Positions 18,703 through 27,201 are shown, counted from the first letter of the stretch. The stretch is DNA of 32,263 nt from Anaerolineales bacterium (GCA_020061145.1 JAGUYX010000105.1:1-32263); one strand, 5' to 3'. Notes: generated from the letters alone by a model not told the origin. Made by a program: numbers and translations.

Positions 18703-19809
18703 ATGCGACCTGTTTATCCGTTTACCGCTATCGTAGGGCAAAATCGTATGAAACGGGCGCTGATCATGAACGCCATCGATCAGCGCATCGGGGGTGTTCT
18801 GATTCGCGGCGAACGGGGTACTGCCAAATCCACTGCGGCGCGCGCCATGGCCGCATTGTTACCCGATATTGAAGTCTTCGCCGATTCTCCTTTCAACGAT
18901 GACCCGCATGCCCCGTCGACCTGGTCGGATTGGGCGAAAGAACATGTAGCCGCCGGCGGCAATAACAACATTGTCAAGCGCCGGGTACCCTTTATCGATC
19001 TGCCGGTCAGCGCAACCGAAGACCGCGTGGTGGGGACGCTGGATATCGAAAAAGCCATCCAGAAGGGCGAACGCCATTTTGAACCCGGTGTATTGGCTGC
19101 CGCTCATCGCGGCCTGTTGTATATCGACGAAGTAAACCTGCTGGACGATCACGTGGTGGATATCCTGCTGGATTCCGCCGCCATGGGAGTTAACGTGGTG
19201 GAGCGCGAGGGTATTTCCTTCGTTCATCCGGCACGCTTTATTCTGGTCGGTACAATGAATCCTGAAGAGGGCGATCTTCGACCCCAATTGCTGGATCGTT
19301 TTGGCCTGTCTGTGGAGCTGGTTGGCATCCGCGATGCCCGTGACCGGGTGTTGATCATGGAACGAAACCTGGCATTCGAGGCCGACCCTGAAGAATTCGG
19401 CCGCCAGTGGCAGTCTAAAGAACGGGAGTTATCTTCCCAAATAGCCCGGGCGCGCAAGCTGGTAGATCGGGTGACCTATACCAAACGTGATTTACTCTCC
19501 ATCGCCGCATTAAGCACCGATCTGAATGTGGATGGTCATCGCGCCGATCTGGTGCTGCTAAAAACTGCCCGCGCCAACGCCGCCTTCGAAGGTCGCCTGG
19601 CAATTAACAGCCGGGATATCGCCCTGGCAGCCGAGCTGGCCTACCCTCACCGCATCAAACGGGGCCCCTTCCACCAAAGCGAAATCACCTCTGAGCAGCT
19701 CCAGGAACGTATCGATCAACTTTATGGACAAAGCAGCAGCCCGGAGATGAACGAAGAGCCGGTACCTGTGGACGATGAGGTGATTGAGAAAAAAAAAAGG
19801 GTCGGTTAG
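18703..19809 (+). CDS. Magnesium/cobalt chelatase ATPase subunit (ChlI/BchI-like), zero-frame product
   Basis: PFTAIVGQNRMKRALIMNAIDQRIGGVLIRGERGTAKSTAARAMAALLP; LLYIDEVNLLDDHVVDILLD; LDRFGLSVEL. ATG 18703 preceded by TAGGAAATAAA. Ends IEKKKRVG* directly after A10GGG. Confidence 0.9.
   Translation: MRPVYPFTAIVGQNRMKRALIMNAIDQRIGGVLIRGERGTAKSTAARAMAALLPDIEVFADSPFNDDPHAPSTWSDWAKEHVAAGGNNNIVKRRVPFIDLPVSATEDRVVGTLDIEKAIQKGERHFEPGVLAAAHRGLLYIDEVNLLDDHVVDILLDSAAMGVNVVEREGISFVHPARFILVGTMNPEEGDLRPQLLDRFGLSVELVGIRDARDRVLIMERNLAFEADPEEFGRQWQSKERELSSQIARARKLVDRVTYTKRDLLSIAALSTDLNVDGHRADLVLLKTARANAAFEGRLAINSRDIALAAELAYPHRIKRGPFHQSEITSEQLQERIDQLYGQSSSPEMNEEPVPVDDEVIEKKKRVG
19777..19801 (+). promoter_or_regulatory. 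Putative recoding site: SD-like GAGGTGA plus A10GGG slippery run
   Basis: GAGGTGA at 19777-19783, A10 at 19789-19798, GGG at 19799-19801. Zero-frame stop TAG at 19807; the -1 frame has a TGA at 19785, so the shift must occur within the run. Confidence 0.7.
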
Positions 19810-20756
19810 GTGAAGACGAGGGGGAAGAACAGGCAGACGAGCAGGGTTCGGTAAATCCTTCAACGCAGAACGTTTTTCAATCCCTGGATGCAAACTGGTG
19901 GGATGGCGGACAGAAAGTACGTCCCGGCGAGGCTTTTACGCCGCGCCGCTTGGACAATCCCATTGATCGGATTACCCGCAGCAAAACGGGGCGCAGAACC
20001 CGTACCCGCACCGACCGGAAGCGTGGACGTTACATCCAGGCTCGCCCGGCACGGGGCAAGACGGATGATATTGCCTTTGACGCCACGCTGCGCGCTGCAG
20101 CGCCGTATCAGAAAAACCGCGGTGAACAGCGTGAACAGGTGGCTTTTGCCATCGAGCGGCAGGATTTACAACGTAAAATCCGGGTGAAGCGTACCGCTAA
20201 CCTGGTGATGTTTGTTGTGGATGCATCCTGGTCTATGGCGGTTGCCGAACGCATGTCAGCAACCAAAGGCGCTATCCTCTCTCTGTTAACGGATGCCTAC
20301 CAGCGGCGTGATCGGGTTGGCCTGATCGTGTTCCAAAAAAACCGCGCCTCGCTGGTCCTGCCGCCAACCAATTCCATCCAACTTGCCCAACGGGCGCTGG
20401 TGGATATTCCCGTGGGCGGAAAAACACCCCTCTCTGCCGGTCTGTATCTGGCTCTTCAGATTATCGTCCGCGAAAAACTCTCCCACCCGGATGTAATTCC
20501 CTTGATGATCCTGCTCACCGATGGGGCCGGCAACGTCGCCATGGGCAACCAGCCTCCACAAGTCGAGGCTCATCGCCTGGCGGATCAGATTGCGGAAGAA
20601 GGTATCCGCTGCGTGGTGGTCAACATGGAGCATGAGGCCTTCGACCAGGGTCTTGCGCAGTCCCTGGCGGATCACCTGAAAGCTCCTTGTTACACCCTGC
20701 ATGAGTTAAAAGCCGAAACGCTTTACGCCGCGGTGCGCAACGAAATAGGTGGTTAA
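19797..20756 (+). CDS. -1 frame extension: acidic linker plus VWA domain (ChlD/BchD-like C-terminal half)
   Basis: Frame open from the A-run: KGRLGEDEGEEQADEQGS..VRPGEAFTPRRLDNPIDRITRSKTGRRTRTRTDRKRGRYIQARPARGKTDDIAFDATLRAAAPYQ.., then VMFVVDASWSMA (MIDAS). No ATG or GTG in frame before 19950 (TTG, no SD). Confidence 0.88.
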   Translation, partial: KGRLGEDEGEEQADEQGSVNPSTQNVFQSLDANWWDGGQKVRPGEAFTPRRLDNPIDRITRSKTGRRTRTRTDRKRGRYIQARPARGKTDDIAFDATLRAAAPYQKNRGEQREQVAFAIERQDLQRKIRVKRTANLVMFVVDASWSMAVAERMSATKGAILSLLTDAYQRRDRVGLIVFQKNRASLVLPPTNSIQLAQRALVDIPVGGKTPLSAGLYLALQIIVREKLSHPDVIPLMILLTDGAGNVAMGNQPPQVEAHRLADQIAEEGIRCVVVNMEHEAFDQGLAQSLADHLKAPCYTLHELKAETLYAAVRNEIGG

Positions 20757-20762
20757 ACCAGT

Positions 20763-22802
20763 ATGCGCATTCTGGCGATTTTGTGCCTGATCTGGCTGGC
20801 CGCTTGCAGGCCGTCTCCCCCAGCTCCCACTCCAATTCCAGAAACCCTCTCCGCTCCCCGGATTTCGACTGCCACCTTGCCACCTGCCTCTCCCACTCCT
20901 GCTGTACACTTGACTCTGCTCAGCCAGTTGGGCAGGGGTATTGCGGAAGCCTTTGCCTGGTCCCCCGATGGAGCCCAACTGGCGGTTGCCTCAGCCACCG
21001 GAGTGTATCTATACCAGGCCGATACCCTGGAAGAAATCCAGGTCATCGGTCAGGGGTTGTGGGTAACCTCTATCGCCTTCAGCCGGAATGGGCAGCAACT
21101 GGCGCTGGGGTTGCGCAATGGCGGGGCGCGGGTGTGGGATTTTCCCACTAGCGCCTTTAGCCGCTCCCTGGAGGGCTCCAACGCCGCGGTGACCAGCATG
21201 GATTTCAGCCCGGATGGCAGCCAGCTTGCCATTGGCCGCGTGGACAGCACGTTATGGATCTGGCGATTAACCGATGGTCAGGTACGCCACCGCCTGCGCG
21301 GCCACAGCGATCGGGTGACGATGGTCGCCTACGGGGTACAACCGCTGGACGCCACACCGGGCGGGCATATGCTGGTTACCGCCAGCCGGGACGGCACCAT
21401 CCTGGCCTGGAATAGCGGAACCGGCAGCAGTCTGGCTTATTTCAACCAGCATCAGCAGCCAGTAAACGCGGCGATATTTGCGCCGCTGCCTCCCGGCGTG
21501 GAGGCGGTCAACGAAAAACTGGCTACCGCCGGCGAGGATGGCACCATCCGCTTCTGGCTGCCCCAACAGAATTTACCCATACTCACCATGCAGGCTTTTG
21601 CCCCATCAGGTAACGTCCTGCCGGAAGCCGTGGGCATCCGGACGATCGCCTTTACCTCGGATGGAGGCGTCCTGGCATCGGGAGATAGCGTGGGGAATAT
21701 TGCCTTATGGAATGCCATTACCGGCGAGCCATACCGGGCGTTTCAGGTTTATCGTAACAGCCCGGTGCGCCAGCTGGCCTTTCGTCCGGGCACGACCTTT
21801 CTCGGCTCTCTGGGAGACGATGGCATCATCCGCATCTGGAACGGCAACCCGGCTGCCAATGTCGATCAGACCGAACCGGAACCGCTTGCCAGCCTGGATC
21901 AGTTCAGCGGGGCTGTTTATGCTCTGGCGGCACAACCTGAAGGGAATATACTCGCCTCCGCACATGGCGATGGCGCGATCCGCTTATGGGATCTTTCCAA
22001 CGGGGAATACCTTGCCGCATTGCGCGGGCATAATGGCTCGGTAACTGCCCTGGCTTACAGCCCGGATGGCTCCCGGCTGGTTTCTGGCGGGCGAGATGGA
22101 AGTTTGCGTATTTGGGATAGCTCCTCCGTCCCTGAGGTCCAGAACGAAGCATTATCTGTGCTGCTTGGGCATCGCAATATGGTGCTGGATGTGGTTTTCA
22201 GCCCCGACGGCAGCCGGGTTGTTTCATCGGGAGCGGATGGCACGGTACGTCTTTGGGAGATACAGGCAGGCCGCCAGATCAGTACCCTGCGCACCGGTCA
22301 GGATTGGGTAAACAGCCTGGCTTTCAGTTCAGATGGCCAATATCTGGCTGCCGGAGATGAACGAGGCGTATTGCAAATCTGGGAAGGCATTTCCTCTGTC
22401 TCACCGGTTCAATCCGGGGAGCCTTTCCAGGCCCAGGAAGGCGCAATTTTAGGATTGGCCTTCGCCCGGGAAGACAACCTGCTGGCCAGCAGTGGCGACG
22501 ATAGTGTGATTAACCTGTGGGAAGTAAACACCTCCACGCAGCGATATACCCTGAGCGGGCATACCCAGCGGGTAACTGATCTGATTTTTATCCATGCCAG
22601 CGGGCTCCTCGCCAGCTCAGACGCAGGCGGTTATCTGTATTTGTGGCAGCTACCTAACCCTGTGCCCTATTTTCAATTCCAGGAACCCTGGCCGGTGGCA
22701 GCCCTTGCCAGTGGTCTGCCGCTCAGCAGCGAACACCTCTTGCTGATTTCCGGGAGCAGCGATGGCACACTGCGTTTATGGGGTTTGAATCTGGTTCCTT
22801 AA
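20763..22802 (+). CDS. WD40-repeat lipoprotein
   Basis: Signal peptide LIWLAAC lipobox; many repeats of form FSPDGSxLVSGGxDGSLRIWD; starts 6 nt after the chelatase stop. Confidence 0.93.
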   Translation: MRILAILCLIWLAACRPSPPAPTPIPETLSAPRISTATLPPASPTPAVHLTLLSQLGRGIAEAFAWSPDGAQLAVASATGVYLYQADTLEEIQVIGQGLWVTSIAFSRNGQQLALGLRNGGARVWDFPTSAFSRSLEGSNAAVTSMDFSPDGSQLAIGRVDSTLWIWRLTDGQVRHRLRGHSDRVTMVAYGVQPLDATPGGHMLVTASRDGTILAWNSGTGSSLAYFNQHQQPVNAAIFAPLPPGVEAVNEKLATAGEDGTIRFWLPQQNLPILTMQAFAPSGNVLPEAVGIRTIAFTSDGGVLASGDSVGNIALWNAITGEPYRAFQVYRNSPVRQLAFRPGTTFLGSLGDDGIIRIWNGNPAANVDQTEPEPLASLDQFSGAVYALAAQPEGNILASAHGDGAIRLWDLSNGEYLAALRGHNGSVTALAYSPDGSRLVSGGRDGSLRIWDSSSVPEVQNEALSVLLGHRNMVLDVVFSPDGSRVVSSGADGTVRLWEIQAGRQISTLRTGQDWVNSLAFSSDGQYLAAGDERGVLQIWEGISSVSPVQSGEPFQAQEGAILGLAFAREDNLLASSGDDSVINLWEVNTSTQRYTLSGHTQRVTDLIFIHASGLLASSDAGGYLYLWQLPNPVPYFQFQEPWPVAALASGLPLSSEHLLLISGSSDGTLRLWGLNLVP

Positions 22803-22862
22803 GTTAATTCACATAAGGATTTAATTAACTGTATTTCGTAATCGTAGTAGGGGCTGGGGAAA

Positions 22863-23162
22863 AGTGGATAAGTTCGCTTTGGGGGAAAGGCGTGTCCTGG
22901 ATATAGCAGCCGGGCGGAATTAAGCCGCAGATCTGGCGGTTGACCGTCGGTCCACAGGGCCGGATTAAATGAATCTTATCCCCACCCAGGCTGCGAGGAG
23001 AATGTGGACAGGCGGGAGGGATTGTCCACAGGATATACACAGAAGATAGATATGGGGGGATCTCGCAGAGCATTCCCATATATGGGAGTCAGTAAAGCTG
23101 AATTGCGGATAGTTTTCCCCAGTTAGAGGGACTTATCCACAGTTTTTCGCGAGTTATCCACA
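22863..23162. other. DnaA-box cluster (candidate oriC or DnaA-binding locus)
   Basis: Exact TTATCCACA at 23133-23141 and 23154-23162. One-mismatch sites at 22863-22871 (reverse), 22976-22984 and 23022-23030. Weaker sites at 23003-23011 and 23033-23041. AT-rich flanks at 22803-22840 and 23240-23283. Confidence 0.6.
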
Positions 23163-23222
23163 GAAAAATGTCCCTGCAAAGGTTTCCCCCTGACCGTTTT
23201 CCGAATTGACCGGGCAAGTTTC

Positions 23223-23251
23223 TTGACAAAGCGGCTTGGGAGATTTACAAT
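23223..23251 (+). promoter_or_regulatory. Promoter of the MFS-ArsR-MFS operon
   Basis: TTGACA (23223-23228), 17-nt spacer, TACAAT (23246-23251). Confidence 0.72.
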
Positions 23252-23255
23252 TTCT

Positions 23256-23271
23256 TTAGATATTTATCTAA
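23256..23271. promoter_or_regulatory. Perfect palindrome TTAGATA-TT-TATCTAA, probable operator
   Basis: 7-bp arms, 2-nt centre, starting 5 nt after the -10 box, at the expected transcription start. Confidence 0.6.
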
Positions 23272-23295
23272 CAAATTGTTCTTGAGCGGGATTTT

Positions 23296-24795
23296 GTGAA
23301 CCGGACGAATATCAAAACACCCCGTATGCCGACAGGAATGGCCGGATTTACCCTGGTCTGGGCCGGGCAATTGGTGTCATTGTTAGGCAGTGGAATGACA
23401 ACCTTTGCCATCAGTATCTGGGCCTGGCAGGAAACCGGGCAGGCGACTGCCCTGGCCCTGGCCGGCTTTTTTGGATTCGGGCCAACCATCCTGCTCAGCC
23501 CGTTTGCCGGGGCAATCGTTGACCGGTATAACCGCAAGCTGGTGATGATGCTCAGCGATTTGGCCGCAGGGTTATCTACGTTGGCTCTTTTCCTGCTGTA
23601 TGCCAACGGTGCACTGGAAATCTGGCATATTTATCTGGCCAATGCCTTCGCCGGCTCCTTTGCTGCGTTTCAATTTCCGGCTTATTCAGCCGCGGTCACG
23701 ACAATGATGGAGAAAAAGCACTATGCCCGGGCAAGCGGGATGCTTTCCCTGGCAGAATCCGCCTCCGGTATCTTTGCGCCATTGCTGGCGGGCGCCTTAC
23801 TGGGTTTTATCGGCATCGCCGGTATTATGGCAATTGATATTGTCACGTTTATTTTTGCCATCATTGCCTTGTTGCTGGTTCACATCCCGAACCCGCAGGT
23901 CACCGAAGAAGGACAACGCAGCCGGGGCAATTTCCTGCGTGAATCGATGTTCGGATTTACTTATATTTTCGCCCGGCCGAGTCTGCTCGGGTTGCAATTG
24001 GTCTTTTTTGCGATTAATTTCATAGCTATGTTCAGCTTTGTCCTTTTACCGCCAATGCTCCTGGCGCGCACCGGGAACAACGAGCTGGTACTGGGTTCGG
24101 TGCAATCCATCGGCTCGATCGGTGGGCTGATCGGCGGCCTGGTGTTGAGCGCCTGGGGTGGACCTCAACGCAAAGTGGACGGGGTGTTGCTCGGCATGGT
24201 GCTGATCAGCCTTTCGCAGGGGATGATGGGTCTGGGGCAGGCTTTTCTTGTCTGGGCTGCCGCCAGTTTTGCGGTTTCCTTTTTCCTCCCGATCTTGAAC
24301 GGTTCCAACCAGGCCATCTGGCAGGCGAAGGTTGCCCCCGACGTACAGGGCAGGGTATTTGCCACGCGCCGGCTGATCGCCCAGATCACCGCACCGGTCG
24401 CCATGCTGCTTGCCGGCCCCATCGCCGACAGGCTGTTTGAGCCGGCATTTTTAACCGGTGGGGCATTGTCTTCATCTGTTCTGGCCGGGCTGGTTGGCAG
24501 TGGGCCAGGGGCAGGCATGGGGATGATGTTTGTTTTTTCCGGTTTTCTGGGTATGCTGATTGGTTTTGGTGGTTATCTCTTCCCCGCAATTCGTAATGTG
24601 GAAGAAATCCTGCCGGATTACGGTGCGCCGGGAGCAGTTGTACCTGGCCATGTTCCTGACCATCGTCAACGCCAATTAATGGAACTTCTGGCGCAACGTG
24701 AAAAAATTATCCGCAACCCGGATTTCCAGACAAGACAGGTTGAATTGCGCCTCATTGGTCAGCGGCTGCGTGCGCTGGGGCGGATGGAGGAATGA
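23296..24795 (+). CDS. MFS transporter
   Basis: GTG start; multi-TM; FGPTILLSPFAGAIVDRYNRKLVMMLSDLAAG loop typical of MFS exporters. Confidence 0.88.
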   Translation: MNRTNIKTPRMPTGMAGFTLVWAGQLVSLLGSGMTTFAISIWAWQETGQATALALAGFFGFGPTILLSPFAGAIVDRYNRKLVMMLSDLAAGLSTLALFLLYANGALEIWHIYLANAFAGSFAAFQFPAYSAAVTTMMEKKHYARASGMLSLAESASGIFAPLLAGALLGFIGIAGIMAIDIVTFIFAIIALLLVHIPNPQVTEEGQRSRGNFLRESMFGFTYIFARPSLLGLQLVFFAINFIAMFSFVLLPPMLLARTGNNELVLGSVQSIGSIGGLIGGLVLSAWGGPQRKVDGVLLGMVLISLSQGMMGLGQAFLVWAAASFAVSFFLPILNGSNQAIWQAKVAPDVQGRVFATRRLIAQITAPVAMLLAGPIADRLFEPAFLTGGALSSSVLAGLVGSGPGAGMGMMFVFSGFLGMLIGFGGYLFPAIRNVEEILPDYGAPGAVVPGHVPDHRQRQLMELLAQREKIIRNPDFQTRQVELRLIGQRLRALGRMEE

Positions 24796-25898
24796 TGGGA
24801 AGCAGTAACCCGGCGTTACTGTGGGATACTGGCACGGCATATGATTTTTTAATCAGCCTGCATGTGCTGCACACACCGGATCGATTTGGGCTGCGGGGTT
24901 CCTGGGCGGCGGGCGTCCGTTCGCGTCTACCCGCTGCTGAACGAAAGGTGCTGGAACAGGCGGAAGAAATCTTCTGGCTGCCGCTGCACTGGCTGTATCG
25001 CCTGCCGGAACCGAAAGATGGGCAGACCCTGCTGGCGGAGCTGGAGAAAATCCCGGCCCGCGAACGCCTGCCTGTGCTGGGACTGAGACCTTCCCTGTCT
25101 CAGGATTTGCGCGAGTTATTGCAGGATGTGCAAGAACATGGCTCATGGAAAAAGGCCGATTTGGAGCAAATGCGCAGCCTGTTAAAGAACCGCATCCGCA
25201 CATTACGTCAGGATACCGCAGAAATAATTTTGAATGGTTGGGCAGATCCTGCCGGAACGGGCGAAGCATACCTGGCTGCACTGAAGGTATATTATGAGGT
25301 TTTCTTCGCCGAGGAAGAACATCGTATCCGCCCGGCAATAGATAAATCGCTGGAACATGCCCAGAAATTATCCCGTAAGGTGGATATCGATTCCCTGCTG
25401 GCGGAGCTATCCCTGGGCGTGCATTTCGAGCCGCCTTTATTCCATCCTGAGGCCGACCTGGTACTGGCGCCATCCTTCTGGATAACCCCGCTGGTAGTCT
25501 ACGAGCAACTCTCGGAAAATCGCTGGATTTTTGTTTTTGGAGGTCGACCGGAAGACGCGTCATTGGTTCCGGGAGAACCCGTTCCGGACAGCCTGCTGCA
25601 ATCCTTAAAAGCCCTGGCAGACCCTACCCGCCTGCGTATTTTACGTTACCTGCTGGACAGGCCGTTAACCCCCAGCCAGCTGGCAAGGATGCTGCGCCTG
25701 CGTGCGCCAACCGTGGTGCATCACCTCAACGAATTGCGCCTGGCGGGGCTGGTGCACCTCACGTTGGTGACACCTGAGAAAAAGGGGGAACGCCGGTATG
25801 CTGCCCGGGTAGAAGCCATCCCACGCCTGTTCAGTACCCTGCAATCTTTTCTGGAGCAAACAGATACCGAAACGGAAGAGGAACGATTTTCGAAATAA
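24792..25898 (+). CDS. ArsR-family transcriptional regulator with extended N-terminal domain
   Basis: C-terminal wHTH: LKALADPTRLRILRYLLDRPLTPSQLARMLRLRAPTVVHHLNELRLAGLV; overlaps upstream stop by 4 nt. Confidence 0.87.
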   Translation: MMGSSNPALLWDTGTAYDFLISLHVLHTPDRFGLRGSWAAGVRSRLPAAERKVLEQAEEIFWLPLHWLYRLPEPKDGQTLLAELEKIPARERLPVLGLRPSLSQDLRELLQDVQEHGSWKKADLEQMRSLLKNRIRTLRQDTAEIILNGWADPAGTGEAYLAALKVYYEVFFAEEEHRIRPAIDKSLEHAQKLSRKVDIDSLLAELSLGVHFEPPLFHPEADLVLAPSFWITPLVVYEQLSENRWIFVFGGRPEDASLVPGEPVPDSLLQSLKALADPTRLRILRYLLDRPLTPSQLARMLRLRAPTVVHHLNELRLAGLVHLTLVTPEKKGERRYAARVEAIPRLFSTLQSFLEQTDTETEEERFSK

Positions 25899-25899
25899 G

Positions 25900-27183
25900 A
25901 TGCATATTTACCGCAAAACTGCCTCCACCGGGCTGGGTATGTATTTCAGCCGCTTGCGTGCTTTCCGCCCCAACGCCCGTTTATATTTACTCCATGTCAT
26001 TATCGCCGGGGCGGCCCTCGGCGTGTTCCGCCTGCTGTTCAATTTTTACGTGCTCAGCCTGGGTTACGACGAAGCCCTGCTCGGCAGCCTGATTACCACC
26101 AACAATTTCTCGGCTTTGATCTTCGCTCTGCCGGTGGGTTATTTGGCAGATTTGCTCGGTCGTAAACGCTCTTTGCTCATTTCAGGCATTGGCGTGGCCT
26201 TATCGATTGCCGGCATGGTGTTATTCCCCTCCACCGGTATGTTTTACGCCATGAACGTCCTGTCTGGCGTGGCGCAGAGCCTGGGCGGAGTCACCATGGC
26301 GCCATTTTTGATGGAAAACAGCGGTACGGAAGAACGCACCTACCTGTTCAGCTTTGCTTCCGGCTTACAAACCGGATCGGCTTTTCTGGGTAACTGGATT
26401 GGCGGTTATCTGCCGACCTGGATAGCAACCAGCCGGATGGTTTCGGAAACCAGCAGTATCGCTTACGCCGGCGCCTTGCTGGTGATCGCCATGGTCGCTC
26501 TGTTGGGTCTGCTGCCCCTGTTTTTCCTTAAGATGTTGCACTTACGCCGGGAGGATAAATCGGTTTTTGCCCCGGTCAATTACGCCCGCCAACACCCGGT
26601 TCTTTTGGGAAAACTGGTCGGGCCGATGTTAATCACTGCCATTGGCGCCGGACTGATCATGCCGTTTATGAATGTCTTCTTCCGCCAGGTACATCACCAG
26701 CCAGACCCGGTTATCGGCTCGCTGTTCGCCTGGGGTTCGCTGGCAATGGGTGTAGGGCTGATGCTTGCTCCGGCGCTGGCCGATCGATATGGCAAGATTC
26801 AGGTGGTTGTGGTGACCCAGGCGCTCTCCATCCCTTTCCTGGTCATGTTAGGCTTTGCACCCTGGTTCTGGATGGCGGCGGTTGCTTATTACATCCGGTT
26901 GGCGTTGATGAACATGAGCAACCCGGTTTACCAGACGTATGTCATGGAGCATGTAGAACCCGGCGCTCGCGCCACGGTAGCCAGTCTGGTGAGCATGGCC
27001 TGGAGCTTCGGATGGGCATTCAGCCCGTCCGTCAGCGGGTGGTTGCAGGTGAATTACGGTTTTGGGCCGCCATATATCGGCACGATTGTGTTGTATACCA
27101 TTGCTGTCTTTTTATACTGGAAATTCTTCTGGAATCGCCAGGTCGAGCCAGGGTCTCTACCGGCTCCTGCGACGGGAGATTAA
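25900..27183 (+). CDS. MFS transporter
   Basis: Multi-TM; LGYDEALLGSLITTNNFSALIFALPVGYLADLLGRKRSLL; begins 2 nt after the ArsR stop. Confidence 0.88.
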   Translation: MHIYRKTASTGLGMYFSRLRAFRPNARLYLLHVIIAGAALGVFRLLFNFYVLSLGYDEALLGSLITTNNFSALIFALPVGYLADLLGRKRSLLISGIGVALSIAGMVLFPSTGMFYAMNVLSGVAQSLGGVTMAPFLMENSGTEERTYLFSFASGLQTGSAFLGNWIGGYLPTWIATSRMVSETSSIAYAGALLVIAMVALLGLLPLFFLKMLHLRREDKSVFAPVNYARQHPVLLGKLVGPMLITAIGAGLIMPFMNVFFRQVHHQPDPVIGSLFAWGSLAMGVGLMLAPALADRYGKIQVVVVTQALSIPFLVMLGFAPWFWMAAVAYYIRLALMNMSNPVYQTYVMEHVEPGARATVASLVSMAWSFGWAFSPSVSGWLQVNYGFGPPYIGTIVLYTIAVFLYWKFFWNRQVEPGSLPAPATGD

Positions 27184-27201
27184 AGCAGTGGTGCGAGTAA
27201 C

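Noticed and set aside
19950-20756. Independent VWA gene starting at TTG 19950
   Set aside because: No SD before the TTG, and the same frame is open back to the A-run with a chelatase-type acidic linker; frame transition is a better explanation than a separate gene.
18703-20756. Simple pseudogene of chlD
   Set aside because: Cannot be fully excluded, but both halves are intact, the break is exactly at A10 with an SD-like element, and the -1 direction matches known recoding. Sequencing error in the homopolymer remains the main alternative.
21050-22800. Tandem DNA repeats within the WD40 gene
   Set aside because: Periodicity is at the protein level (WD40 blades); the DNA copies are diverged and not a separate repeat element.
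24853-25563. 236-aa minus-strand ORF
   Set aside because: Antisense to the ArsR-family gene; Pro/Arg/Ala-rich with no domain.
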